64,000 nucleotides of DNA, from the NCBI GenBank assembly GCA_034927285.1, contig JAYFQF010000015.1, positions 1-64,000 of the forward strand. The letters run 5' to 3'. Positions 39,129 to 48,594 of this stretch are shown one piece after another. The notes beneath the pieces were generated by a model. That model had not been told where the DNA came from and ran no database searches. It saw only the letters and a program-made list of their open reading frames with translations. Source of the stretch: JAYFQF01 sp034927285. Its GTDB lineage: Bacteria > Bacillota > Peptococcia > DRI-13 > UBA5745. A program made the position numbers and the translations under genes. Within the stretch, counting starts at the first letter, position 1, and each line of letters opens with the position of its first letter.

Positions 39129-41438
39129 TTATTCCCCCAGCAGCACAGCTTCCAGACTGATGGGCAAGCGGTTGAATTCCCGGTTCAGACAATGGCTGAC
39201 CGCATTGGCCAGTGCCGCCGCCGTGGGAATCAAAGCCGGTTCGCCGATTCCTTTGGCGCCGTAGGGTCCTTCCTGATCCAGGGTTTGGGTAAACCAGGAT
39301 TCGATCGGACAGACATCCAGGCAGGTAGGCAACAGATATTGATCAAAATTCTTATTTTTGATCTCTCCGTTTTTCAGCTGTATTTCCTCTAAAAGGCCAT
39401 AACCCAGGCCTCCTGCGACTCCGCCTTCCATCTGGCCTTCCAAAAGGACCGGATTCAACGGCCGGCCTACATCGTAAAAAGCCATGACCTTCATCGGCCG
39501 GACTTTGCCTGTTCCTCTGTCCACCTTTACTTTTACCAGTTGCACCCCAAAGGTATAGCTGGCATAAGGAATTCCCTGGCAATGGTCGTCCAGAGGTTTG
39601 GTCGGCGGATCATAGCGTCCGGCGACCTCCAGCGTCTCCCCCCTTTGGCTCAGTTCTGCGGCTATTTCTTTTAGATACAGCCTGGCAGAGCCGCTGCTGA
39701 GACAGGGGCCCTTTTCATCTTCTGTTAAAAAAGCTGTGGGCAGCGCCATAGCACGTTCGGCAAGAAGCCGGGCGCCGTGGGACAGCAGAGTTTTTTTGAA
39801 TTCCCTAGCCGTATCCAGCAATCCCCTGCCGACAATCGCAGTTAACCGGGTACCGGAGGTCGTGCCGGAATTCAGCGTAAGAGCAGAATCCGCCGACGTT
39901 AATATAAAGTTCTTCATCTCAAGTCCCAGGGCTGTGGCAGCGATCTGGATCATCAGGGTATTGGAACCTTGCCCGATGTCCGGTGAACCTATAGACAGAT
40001 GTATCTTCCCTTCCGGCAGCAAAGACATAACCGCCGTTCCTGGATTAGCCGCCGCCGTCCGGCCGTTGCCATAATAATGGCCCGCTATCCCCCAGGCCTC
40101 ATCACAGGATAAAGGCCGGGCCTTCAGTTCATCTTCCAGACGATGCCGGGCCTCCTCCAGGGTTTCCGCATAGGCTGACCCTTCCGGTACAGCCTGCCCT
40201 GAAGGCAGGATATCTCCGGGACGCAGGGCGTTCATCAGCCGAATCTTGAAAACATCCACTCCCAGGGCCACAGCCAGCAAATCCATTTGCCGCTCGCAGG
40301 CCAAGGCCACCTGCGGCACGCCGAACCCCCGCATGGCCCCGGTAGTGGGATTATTGGTATAAATCGCCGTAGCCTCAATCCATACATTGGGCACCCGGTA
40401 GGGCCCCGCACCATGCAGCACGGAGCGGGTCAGTACCGGTGCCGAATAACCGGCAAAAGCGCCGGAATCGGCAGTGATCTCGGCTTTTACGGCGATGATA
40501 CGGCCGTCTTTTGTGGCTCCATGAGTATAGCGCAGGATCATGGGATGACGCTTGGTGGAAGCCTCCATGCTTTCTTCCCGGCTGTAGGTCATTTTTACCG
40601 GCCTGCCGGTTTTCAGACATAAAAGGGCAGCCATGCAGTTAATAGCCAGATCGGATTTACCGCCGAAGCTGCCGCCGATATAGGGCGCCACCACATGTAC
40701 CCTTTCCCTGGGCAGGCCGGTGACCCTGCAGATCTCTTCCTGATCCATATGTACGCTTTTGGTGGAGGACCAGACCTTCAGGCCGCCGCCGGCCAGAGGT
40801 TCCGCCAGCACAGCCTCCGGTTCAATATAACTGTGCTCTACCATCTGAGTCTCATAGGTACGGCTTACGATAATATCCGCCGAGGCTAAAGCCGCCTCCA
40901 CGTCGCCGGATGCCACCAGCTTGCGGCAACTCACATTGCCCGGCTTACCGTGAAGTAAAGCCGCCCCCCCGGCCATGGCCGTCTTCACATCGTTCAATAC
41001 CGGCAGCGGCACATAAGATATTTTTACTGCTTCCGCCGCAGCCTCGGCGGCTTCTTTGGTTTCGGCAGCCACCACCGCCACTGCCTGTCCGTGGAAAAAG
41101 ACCTTGCCTTCAGCCAGTACCGGCGTATCCTTTATTCCGGTCATGCCGATTTTGTTTTCACCGGGAATATCCGCTGCCGTCAGCACTGCCGCCACACCGG
41201 GACAGCTCAGAGCCTGCCGGATCTCTATGCCGGTTACCTCTGCATGAGCCTGCGGGCTGCGCACCGCTTTGCCATACAGCATGCCTTCCGCCCTTAGATC
41301 ACCGGCGTAAAGAGCCTCCCCGGTCACCTTTTCTGCGGCGTCGACCTTTAACATGCTGCGGCCGATCAGGCTTTTTTCTTCATTTCGTTCCTTCTCCATA
41401 AAGGTTTCCCCTGAATTTATCAAGCCTTCATTCTTCAT
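39129..41438 (-). CDS. Molybdenum hydroxylase large (Mo-pterin) subunit
   Basis: The 769-residue protein is the large subunit of the xanthine dehydrogenase/aldehyde oxidase family. Seen are GGSFGGKSD (Moco contact), AMRGFGVPQ, the GSPDIGQGSNT Moco loop, and the catalytic glutamate in GAKGIGEPAL near the C-terminus. It adds a water-derived hydroxyl to a ring carbon. The RGFG motif is closer to xanthine-type than to CO-type dehydrogenases. Start ATG 41438 has AGGTGAGG 5 nt upstream; an internal Met (residue 14) has none. Confidence 0.92.
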   Translation of the reverse strand: MKNEGLINSGETFMEKERNEEKSLIGRSMLKVDAAEKVTGEALYAGDLRAEGMLYGKAVRSPQAHAEVTGIEIRQALSCPGVAAVLTAADIPGENKIGMTGIKDTPVLAEGKVFFHGQAVAVVAAETKEAAEAAAEAVKISYVPLPVLNDVKTAMAGGAALLHGKPGNVSCRKLVASGDVEAALASADIIVSRTYETQMVEHSYIEPEAVLAEPLAGGGLKVWSSTKSVHMDQEEICRVTGLPRERVHVVAPYIGGSFGGKSDLAINCMAALLCLKTGRPVKMTYSREESMEASTKRHPMILRYTHGATKDGRIIAVKAEITADSGAFAGYSAPVLTRSVLHGAGPYRVPNVWIEATAIYTNNPTTGAMRGFGVPQVALACERQMDLLAVALGVDVFKIRLMNALRPGDILPSGQAVPEGSAYAETLEEARHRLEDELKARPLSCDEAWGIAGHYYGNGRTAAANPGTAVMSLLPEGKIHLSIGSPDIGQGSNTLMIQIAATALGLEMKNFILTSADSALTLNSGTTSGTRLTAIVGRGLLDTAREFKKTLLSHGARLLAERAMALPTAFLTEDEKGPCLSSGSARLYLKEIAAELSQRGETLEVAGRYDPPTKPLDDHCQGIPYASYTFGVQLVKVKVDRGTGKVRPMKVMAFYDVGRPLNPVLLEGQMEGGVAGGLGYGLLEEIQLKNGEIKNKNFDQYLLPTCLDVCPIESWFTQTLDQEGPYGAKGIGEPALIPTAAALANAVSHCLNREFNRLPISLEAVLLGE

Positions 41439-41460
41439 TTTTCCTCACCTGCCTTTGCGG

Positions 41461-41961
41461 CTATCTTTTTTCCATGCCGGTATTTCCGCCTTTTTCCGCC
41501 AGACGTTGGGCGGCCAGCCTCACAGCGGCCAAAATTTTCTGATAGCCGGTGCAGCGGCAAAGATTGCCGGACATGGCCCGGGCGATTTCTTCCTCCTCCG
41601 GCCGGGGGTTTGCGTCCAGCAGAGCTTTGGCGGAAAGCACCATGCCGGGAATACAGAAACCGCACTGCACCGCGCCTGCCTCCACAAAAGCTTCCTGGAT
41701 CGGATGTAAGCCCTCCGGCCCGGAAAGGCCTTCAATGGTCGTCACGTTCCTGCCCTCCACCGCTAAAGCAGGGGTCAGGCAGGAGTTTACCGTCTGTCCG
41801 TCCAGAATCACCGTGCAGGCGCCGCATTCACCTATCTCACAGCCCAGCTTGGTACCGGTCAGGCCAAAGTCTTCCCGCAGCATCTCCGCCAAAAGCCGCT
41901 CCGGCGGAACCTCTGCCTGTACCTGGTTGCCGTTCAAACAAAACACCACCGTTTTTTTCAC
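41461..41961 (-). CDS. Molybdenum hydroxylase [2Fe-2S] subunit
   Basis: The GTG at 41961, with AAAGGGG 8 nt upstream, gives about 166 residues. The plant-type cluster motif CEIGECGACTV...NSC and the C-terminal cluster CGFCIPGM...NLCRCTGY are both intact, so it carries electrons from the Mo site to the FAD subunit. The longer upstream frame runs through the palindrome and is probably not used. Confidence 0.92.
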   Translation of the reverse strand: MKKTVVFCLNGNQVQAEVPPERLLAEMLREDFGLTGTKLGCEIGECGACTVILDGQTVNSCLTPALAVEGRNVTTIEGLSGPEGLHPIQEAFVEAGAVQCGFCIPGMVLSAKALLDANPRPEEEEIARAMSGNLCRCTGYQKILAAVRLAAQRLAEKGGNTGMEKR

Positions 41962-42014
41962 CCGACATACCCCTTTACTATGCAAATTTGATATCCCTAT
42001 CAGGAATTCCGGCT

Positions 42015-42050
42015 CCGGTATATTTATGGCGGCCGCCATAAATATACCGG
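42015..42050. repeat. Perfect 36-bp palindrome
   Basis: Two 18-bp arms meet with no spacer; every pair matches. The centre GGCC lies inside a GCGGCCGC octamer. It lies between the TRAP permease stop and the [2Fe-2S] gene, within the operon. No T-run follows. It could be an operator, or an RNA hairpin separating transport from enzyme expression. Confidence 0.95.
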
Positions 42051-42058
42051 GCTCTTCT

Positions 42059-44023
42059 TTACAGTGCTTCGGCGCCCACATTGGCCTCCTTCTTTTTTGT
42101 GCGAAGGTATTGAGCGCTAAAACCCAGACTGATCATGATGAAGCCGCAAATATCCGTGGCCAATCCAGGAACAAAAAGCAATATTCCTCCAATAATGAAT
42201 AACAGACGTTCCCAGATCCGGCAGTGATCCAGCCAATAGCTTTCCAACCCCGCCGAGAGGGAGGTTACGCCCAGAACAGCTGTGGCAAAGGCCCAGACTA
42301 CTCCTAAGCTGAGGCCATCCTGCAACAGGAATTCCGGAGAATATACAAAAGTGAAAGACACGATAAAGCCGGCGATGCCCAGCTTAAACGCGGTCCAGCC
42401 TACCTTGTTTGGATTGGCTTCAGCAATAGCCGCCCCCGTAAAGGCGGCCAACGCTACCGGCGGCGTGATGTTGGACAGATTGGCCAGATAGAAAACGAAG
42501 AAATGAGCCGGAAGCTCGGGTACCCCCAGTTTCAGCAACGCCGGCGCCGCAATAGTGGCCGCTACGATATAGCAAGCCGTGGTAGGCAGCCCCATGCCTA
42601 AAATGGTGCAGGCGATCATGGTAAAGCACAGGGTTAAAAAGAGGTGGCCCTGCCCCAGCATAACGATGCTGTCCGCCAGACGCATTCCAAGTCCGGTTAA
42701 ACCGCAGGTGCCGATGATAAAGCCCACTACGGATACGGCCAGCACCACGCTGATGGAGCCTCTGCTGCCGTTTTCCAGGGCCCGGAGAAAGCCCTTCCAG
42801 GTTATGCGCGTCTCTTTACGCAGCATACTGGCCGCAATGGTGGAAAGAATCGCGTAAAACGCCGCGTTTGTGGCGGTGGCCCCGGAAACCAGGAGCCAAA
42901 CAATAACCACCAGAGGAATCAGCAGATGGATTTTGCTCTTTACGATAGGGCCAAGCTTGGGCAGCTCCGCCTTATCCAATCCCTTAATCCCGCTTTTCAG
43001 CGCTTCAAAATGCACTTGCATGATGCAGCAGTAATAGTACAGCAAACTGGGAATAATTGCGGCAAACATCACCGTCTTATAGGGCACTCCTAAAAACTCC
43101 ACGATCAGAAAAGCCGCCGCCCCCATAACCGGCGGCATTACCGCTCCTCCCGTGGCGGCCACGGCTTCCACCGCTCCGGCAAAATGGGCCTGATATCCTA
43201 CCTTTTTCATCTGGGGAATGACGAAAGCCCCCATTGTAGCGCAGGTGGCTACGGGGCTGCCGTTAATCATACCCATCAGCCCGCTGCCCACCACCGCTAC
43301 TTTGGCCGGGCCTCCAGGCCTGGTACCGGCCACGGCCATAGAAAAATCATTGATCATCGAGCCCAGGCCGGACTCGGCCAAAAAACAGCCGAAAAGCACA
43401 AAAAGTATGATGTAGGAAGCAGCCACCCCCAGGGCCGTGCCAAAGATCCCATCGGTGGTAACATACATGTGCTCAATTACCCGCTTCAGGGTAAAGCCGC
43501 CATGATTCAAAATCCCCGGCATGGCGCGCCCGATAAAGTTATAAAAAAGAAACAGCAGGGAAAGCGACGGCAGAATCAGGCCCATTACCCGCCGTGCCGC
43601 TTCAAAGACCACCACGACACAAATCGCGCCGGCAATATAATCCCGGGGAATCAGGATACCGCCCCGGGCCTGCATAATATCCAGATTAAAAAAAATATAG
43701 GCGCAGGAATAAACGCTTAAGAGCAAAAAAATCAGATCCGGCAAAGTGGGCCTGCTCCGTTTTGCCCCTTTTCTGGCCGGATAGAGCAAAAAGGCCAAAA
43801 CCAAAGCAAAACAAAGGGTTATCGCCCGCTGCTTGACAGAATGCAGTTCCCCGAAGCCTCCGGTATATAAGTGGAACAAAGACCAGACGATGCAAAGACA
43901 GGTTATAATTTTCCCAATTTTAGAGGCCTGGCCATATTTTCGGAAACGGGATTCTTTTTCTACGGATTCGATCAATGCCTCGGTATCAGCGGCTTTCACC
44001 GCCGTCCGTTTCTTAAACAGCAT
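42059..44023 (-). CDS. TRAP transporter fused permease (4TM/12TM, TAXI type)
   Basis: The 654-residue protein has about 16-18 hydrophobic segments, with the small DctQ-like and large DctM-like parts fused, as in TAXI-type TRAP systems. The GSGLMGMINGSPVATCATMGAF and LGMGLPTTACYIVAA stretches are typical of the large part. It imports an organic acid using a Na+ gradient and the periplasmic binding protein coded next. It has a GGGAGG site. Confidence 0.92.
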   Translation of the reverse strand: MLFKKRTAVKAADTEALIESVEKESRFRKYGQASKIGKIITCLCIVWSLFHLYTGGFGELHSVKQRAITLCFALVLAFLLYPARKGAKRSRPTLPDLIFLLLSVYSCAYIFFNLDIMQARGGILIPRDYIAGAICVVVVFEAARRVMGLILPSLSLLFLFYNFIGRAMPGILNHGGFTLKRVIEHMYVTTDGIFGTALGVAASYIILFVLFGCFLAESGLGSMINDFSMAVAGTRPGGPAKVAVVGSGLMGMINGSPVATCATMGAFVIPQMKKVGYQAHFAGAVEAVAATGGAVMPPVMGAAAFLIVEFLGVPYKTVMFAAIIPSLLYYYCCIMQVHFEALKSGIKGLDKAELPKLGPIVKSKIHLLIPLVVIVWLLVSGATATNAAFYAILSTIAASMLRKETRITWKGFLRALENGSRGSISVVLAVSVVGFIIGTCGLTGLGMRLADSIVMLGQGHLFLTLCFTMIACTILGMGLPTTACYIVAATIAAPALLKLGVPELPAHFFVFYLANLSNITPPVALAAFTGAAIAEANPNKVGWTAFKLGIAGFIVSFTFVYSPEFLLQDGLSLGVVWAFATAVLGVTSLSAGLESYWLDHCRIWERLLFIIGGILLFVPGLATDICGFIMISLGFSAQYLRTKKKEANVGAEAL

Positions 44024-44049
44024 AGGAATACCTCCCTTTTTTCAGATAC

Positions 44050-45078
44050 TCACTGGATCAGGCCAACTTCCTTATAATAGCGTTCCGCGCCGGAGTGCAA
44101 AGGCATCGGCATATAGTCCATAGCCTTTTGAGTGTTCTCCAACGTAATATTTTTCGCAATGGCGTGGATGGCCGCCAGATCGTCCTGATGTTCGTAAAGG
44201 GCTTTGGTCATCTGATAAACCAATTCCTCATCCATAGATTCGTCCACCAAAATCCAGTTTTCCTGACAGACCGTGGCTACTTCCTGCTCTTGGCTGGGAT
44301 AGCTGCCGGCCTTGATCGTATAGGGAGAATAATAGGGCATTTCCGTAGTGATCTGCTCCACCATTTCCGGTTCCAGAGAAATCAGATAAGCCCCGGCGGA
44401 ACTGATCAGTTCCATTACGGCAGAATTAGGCACGCCGGTAAGAATCAGGGCCGCATCGGCCTGTTCATTTTTCATCCGTTCTACAGCGCCGTCAAAGTTA
44501 ACAAACTCCGCTTTGACGTCCTGACGGTTAATGTAATCCAGGTCATAAAAGCTGAGGATTTCCCGGGCTGTGATTTCAGCGCCGCTGGCCATACCGCCGG
44601 GAACAAACTTTTTACCGTTCAGATCCCTTAAGCTTTCGATTCCTGAATTTTTCGCCGCGACAAACTGATCCACACTGGAGAAAATATAGGCGATGCCCCG
44701 CAGGTTGGGATGAGGTTTTCCCTCGAACTCGTTGATGCCTTCTACAGCGTAAGAAGTTACGCCTTCCACCACAAAGCCGATCTGCGCATCGCCGCTGTCC
44801 ATCAGATTGATATTGTGGGCACCGGCATTGCTGGCCTGTGCCGTAGCTTTCAGATTCTCGATATTACTGTTCCAGACTTGAGCCATGGCCGTTCCCAGAG
44901 GATAATACACCCCGGTGGAAGGCCCCGCGGCGATGTTTAAATATACAGTTTCCTTCTTTTCCGGAGTTCCCGCTCCTTCGCCGCCGGTGCCGGCGTTTTT
45001 CGCTCCGCTGTCGCCGCAGCCGGCCGCTAAAACAAAACTAAGCAGACATAATAAAGTAACGATAATTTTTCTCTTCAT
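44050..45078 (-). CDS. TAXI-family TRAP solute-binding lipoprotein
   Basis: The 342-residue protein has a lipobox (SFVLAAGC) and the TAXI start NIAAGPSTGVYYPLGTAMAQVW, with AQIGFVVEG and FVPGGMASGAEIT following. It is anchored outside and passes a ligand, probably a carboxylic acid, to the fused permease 26 bp downstream. The ligand is presumably the substrate of the UbiD/Mo-hydroxylase enzymes. Confidence 0.92.
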   Translation of the reverse strand: MKRKIIVTLLCLLSFVLAAGCGDSGAKNAGTGGEGAGTPEKKETVYLNIAAGPSTGVYYPLGTAMAQVWNSNIENLKATAQASNAGAHNINLMDSGDAQIGFVVEGVTSYAVEGINEFEGKPHPNLRGIAYIFSSVDQFVAAKNSGIESLRDLNGKKFVPGGMASGAEITAREILSFYDLDYINRQDVKAEFVNFDGAVERMKNEQADAALILTGVPNSAVMELISSAGAYLISLEPEMVEQITTEMPYYSPYTIKAGSYPSQEQEVATVCQENWILVDESMDEELVYQMTKALYEHQDDLAAIHAIAKNITLENTQKAMDYMPMPLHSGAERYYKEVGLIQ

Positions 45079-45157
45079 TTTTTTGTCCCCCTCTTTTACA
45101 GTCTTTTTTTCTCTTTTCAGATCAGGCCGGCTTTCCCCTCCTTTCTTCCGGCTTGTC

Positions 45158-45712
45158 CTATCCCTGCCAGCGTTTTACCAGATCGTTGTCTATCCCAAGC
45201 TGATCCATTACGCGTCCTAAAAAAGCGTCGGTCAGCTTCTCCGGGTCGCTTAATCGGTTGTAGTATGCCAGCACCGGCGGCATGATGGTTACGCCCAAGC
45301 GGGAAAGCTCCAGCATATTTTTCAGATGGACGCCGGAAAGCGGCGTCTCCCGGGCTACCAAGATCAGTTTCCTCCCCTCTTTCAAGGTAACGTCCGCAGC
45401 TCTGCTCACCAGGTTGACGGAAATGCCGTTGGCGATTGCCGCCAGGGTTTTCATGCTGCAGGGAATGATCACCATGGCGTCCATAGGAAAAGAACCGCTG
45501 GAGATTGCCGACGCCATATCCCATTCGTCATAAAAGGAATGGGCGATTCCTCTGACCGCTTCCAGACTATATCCGGTTTCCCGGGCCAAAGTCTCCTCCC
45601 CCCAGCGACTTACCACCACATAGGTTTCCTGGCCCAGCTCTTTCAGCTTCTCGATAAACCTGTAGCCTAAAAATGCCCCGCTTGCCCCTGTAATTCCTAC
45701 TAAAACCTTCAT
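45158..45712 (-). CDS. ubiX: Flavin prenyltransferase UbiX
   Basis: About 184 residues from the ATG at 45712 (a longer frame lacks a ribosome binding site; here AGAGAGG lies 11 nt upstream). GITGASGAFLGYRFI, the SSGSF loop and VIIPCSMKTLAAIANG fit UbiX, which makes prenylated FMN from FMN and dimethylallyl phosphate. It supplies the cofactor to the UbiD enzyme coded 7 kb downstream in the same operon. Confidence 0.92.
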   Translation of the reverse strand: MKVLVGITGASGAFLGYRFIEKLKELGQETYVVVSRWGEETLARETGYSLEAVRGIAHSFYDEWDMASAISSGSFPMDAMVIIPCSMKTLAAIANGISVNLVSRAADVTLKEGRKLILVARETPLSGVHLKNMLELSRLGVTIMPPVLAYYNRLSDPEKLTDAFLGRVMDQLGIDNDLVKRWQG

Positions 45713-45773
45713 CTTTAACGCAGCCTCTCTTGTAATTTTTTCCATTAGCTTTATCAGAAAAAAATGCTATACT

Positions 45774-45787
45774 CTGGTTAAGACCAG
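45774..45787. promoter_or_regulatory. Candidate LysR operator
   Basis: CTGGT, four bases, ACCAG forms a palindrome in the 92-bp gap between lysR and ubiX, just after a TATACT (45768-45773) on the plus strand. It suits LysR binding to a divergent promoter. Confidence 0.5.
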
Positions 45788-45804
45788 CGAAGGAAGGATC
45801 TGCC

Positions 45805-46698
45805 ATGCGCTTATCTCAACTGCATTATTTTGAAGCCGTCGGCCGTCTGGAGAGCGTAACAAAAGCCGCCGAAGAACTCCATATTTCCCAGCCTTCCCTT
45901 TCCATGTCTATAAAAGGGCTGGAGGACGAACTGGGGATTTCCCTTTTTCACCGTCAAAACAAGCGACTCTATCTGACGGTAGAAGGACGTTACTTTCTCC
46001 AGCAGCTCTCCGATATTCTTGGTCAACTGGAAAAGCTGACAAAAGAAATGAAGGAAAAAGGTTCAAAAATACAGCCTTTGCGTGTGGCGGTGGCTCCGAT
46101 AATCGGAATGTTTATTTTCCCCGCCGTTTTTAGAGAATTTCGTCTACAGCATCCGGAAATCAATATTGTTACTCAGGAAGCGAATTTTGCCGATGCCAAA
46201 AGAGCTCTGGAAGGAGGAAGCGTAGACTTTGCTATCGTCGTGGCGGATTTCCGCCAGTTGCCGGGCTATCAGATCCTGGAAATGCTGCAGACCGAATTAT
46301 ACTTCTATGTCAGCAAACACTCTCCTCTGGCCTCTCTTCCTTCGGTAAACTATGATACCCTGGCACACCAGCCACTGATCCTGATGCGAAAAGGCGCTAT
46401 GCAATTCTCCCGGTTCAATCAGATTTTTTCCGATATGGGAACAGATCCTAACATCGTGCTGTATTCCAATCAGTTTTATACCATACAGAAAAACGTACTG
46501 GAAAACCTGGGAGGAGCCTTTTTAGTAAAAGAAATGTGCTTCCTTTACGAGGGCTGTACAGGCATTCCCATCGAGCCGCCGGTGCGTCTGGGAGTAAAGC
46601 TATTATGGAAAGAGGATTTGCAGTTAAATCGTAATGCTCATTTTCTGATCGATTACCTGAAAAAGATCTGCCTGCAGGAATACTTCCGTCTGGCATAA
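45805..46698 (+). CDS. LysR-family transcriptional regulator
   Basis: The 297-residue protein has the LysR N-terminal winged helix (MRLSQLHYFEAVGRLESVT, then AAEELHISQPSLSMSIKGLE) and a periplasmic-binding-like effector domain from about 90. It is coded divergently from the Mo-hydroxylase/UbiD/TAXI operon and is its likely activator, responding to substrate or an intermediate. Confidence 0.92.
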   Translation: MRLSQLHYFEAVGRLESVTKAAEELHISQPSLSMSIKGLEDELGISLFHRQNKRLYLTVEGRYFLQQLSDILGQLEKLTKEMKEKGSKIQPLRVAVAPIIGMFIFPAVFREFRLQHPEINIVTQEANFADAKRALEGGSVDFAIVVADFRQLPGYQILEMLQTELYFYVSKHSPLASLPSVNYDTLAHQPLILMRKGAMQFSRFNQIFSDMGTDPNIVLYSNQFYTIQKNVLENLGGAFLVKEMCFLYEGCTGIPIEPPVRLGVKLLWKEDLQLNRNAHFLIDYLKKICLQEYFRLA

Positions 46699-47085
46699 AG
46701 CGAATTTTTAAAAAGCTCCCCGGCCCGGTTTGTCTCAAAGGCCAGCAAGGTTTTTTTAGCCCCTGAGAGAACGGGCCGGAGAGAGGGAGGCATGGGAAAG
46801 CCGGCCACAGACGAATGAATTTTCTGAATTCATCATACATGGCCGGCTCTTTGCCGTAAAATACATGTTTATTATGAGATTATAGGCAGCGCCTATAAAT
46901 AGGGTCTGGTTTCTCCCCAAACGACACAGCCTGCCATAGGAAAAGCGCCGGCCCCCCTGTTCAGGTTGCCGGCGCTTTTTAAGAATTCTCCGGGAAAAGA
47001 TTCTATCCAATTCTCCAAAAGCCTGATGCTCAAGCCGGATTCCGGCGGATTTCGGGAGTCCGGGGCATTTTCACCGCCTGCCGCG
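46699..47085. other. Intergenic gap with two strong hairpins
   Basis: No gene is seen in this 387-bp gap between the convergent lysR and spoIVA. AGCCGGCCA (46799-46807) pairs with TGGCCGGCT (46840-46848), with a nested AT-rich stem. A second hairpin is listed separately. Confidence 0.75.
46941..46979. terminator. Bidirectional terminator between lysR and spoIVA
   Basis: AAAAGCGCCGGC (46941-46952) pairs with GCCGGCGCTTTT (46968-46979). T-runs follow on both strands, so it can serve lysR and spoIVA. Confidence 0.82.
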
Positions 47086-48558
47086 TCAGATAATGATGCA
47101 GATGATTCCGCCGCTGCCTTCGTTGACAATCCGCTTCATGGCTTCCTTCAGCTTGTTCTGCACATTTTCCGGCATAGCCGTCAGTTTTCCGCTGATGCCC
47201 TCGGCTACCAGCTCCTGCAGTGATTTGCCGAATATATCGTAACTCCAGATCAGGGAAGGATTCTCCTGGAACTTTTCGGTAATGTAGCGGGCCAGGTCGG
47301 CGCACTGCCGCTCCGTCCCCATCAAAGGCGTAATTTCCGTATTGATATCTGTGCGGAACATCGAAATAGCCGGGGCGCTGGCTTTCAGTTTTACCCCAAA
47401 GAGGCCGCCCTGCTTGATCAGCTCCGGTTCCTCCAGGGTCATATCCTCCAGGATGGGGTTTACCACGCCATAACCGGTTTCCCGGGCTTGCTCCAGAGCC
47501 GGCGCCATCTGGTCGTATTCCGGCTTAATCTCGGCATAATCCAGCAAAATCTGCAAAATATGCTCATTGCCTTCCACCGTAAAGCCGGTGACCTCGCGCA
47601 GCACCTGATACCAGAGCCCTTCGCCTACGGTTACGTCGATGGCGGCCTGACCGCTGCCCAGATCCATATTTTCCAGCATCACGTCTTCCACCACGGCGTT
47701 TTCACTCAGCGCTTCGATAGCCTTGTCAATATCCCTGAGCCGGGCCACCGGTTCCACCGCTTCGCCCACCGCCGCTTCCATCTGTTTTCTCAGCCAGTTA
47801 TCCTCCGGCAGGGCGGTGACCCATTTCGGCAGGTTGACCGTAACTTCCGTCACCGGGAATTCATAAAGGGCTTCCTCTAAAATCTTCGTGATGCCTTCGC
47901 TGTCCAGAGCGGAAACATCCATGGCCATAACCGGAACCTGATACTCCAATTCCATGGCCTGGGCCATTTCCAGGGTTTCCAGCTCGTCGGGGGTCTTGGT
48001 GTTCAGCACAATGACAAAAGGCCGGCCCAGTTCTTTCAGTTCAGCGACCACCCGGCCTTCCGGCTCCACATAGTCTTCCCTGGGGATGTCCGTAATGCTG
48101 CCGTCTGTGGTGACCACTACGCCCAGAGTGGAATGGTCGGCAATTACCTTTTTGGTGCCGATCTCCGCCGCTTCCTGGAAAGGCATGGGCTCGTCGGACC
48201 AGGGGGTATGCACCATACGGGGGCCGTGCTCATCCTCGTAGCCTTTGGCCCCTGCCACCGTGTAGCCCACACAGTCCACTACCCGAATGCGGACATTCAG
48301 GCCTTCCTTGATTTCCACATCCACCGCTTCATTGGGAATAAATTTTGGTTCAGTGGTCATGATGCCCCGGCCCGCCGCGCTTTGAGGCAGCTCGTCGATG
48401 GTCCGCTGCCTGTCGTAATCGTCAACGATATTGGGTATCACCAGGAGATCCATCAGCTTCTTGATGAAGGTGGATTTTCCTGCCCTGACCGGCCCCACTA
48501 CCCCTAAATAGATATCGCCGCCGGTACGCTGGGCAATATCCTGAAATACATTCTCCAC
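47086..48558 (-). CDS. spoIVA: Stage IV sporulation protein A
   Basis: The GTG at 48558, with a GGAGGG site, gives 490 residues, matching the family length and its ENVFQDIAQRTGGDIYLGVV start. The Walker A loop GPVRAGKST lies at about 22-30. The C-terminal GGIICIII tail is typical. SpoIVA is the ATPase that polymerises on the forespore outer membrane and forms the basement layer of the coat. A sigma-E-like promoter lies 37 bp upstream. The longer frame starting at 48636 overlaps that promoter. Confidence 0.97.
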   Translation of the reverse strand: MENVFQDIAQRTGGDIYLGVVGPVRAGKSTFIKKLMDLLVIPNIVDDYDRQRTIDELPQSAAGRGIMTTEPKFIPNEAVDVEIKEGLNVRIRVVDCVGYTVAGAKGYEDEHGPRMVHTPWSDEPMPFQEAAEIGTKKVIADHSTLGVVVTTDGSITDIPREDYVEPEGRVVAELKELGRPFVIVLNTKTPDELETLEMAQAMELEYQVPVMAMDVSALDSEGITKILEEALYEFPVTEVTVNLPKWVTALPEDNWLRKQMEAAVGEAVEPVARLRDIDKAIEALSENAVVEDVMLENMDLGSGQAAIDVTVGEGLWYQVLREVTGFTVEGNEHILQILLDYAEIKPEYDQMAPALEQARETGYGVVNPILEDMTLEEPELIKQGGLFGVKLKASAPAISMFRTDINTEITPLMGTERQCADLARYITEKFQENPSLIWSYDIFGKSLQELVAEGISGKLTAMPENVQNKLKEAMKRIVNEGSGGIICIII

Positions 48559-48594
48559 GCCGATCCCTCCTATGTCCACGCTTATTTTCTCTAA

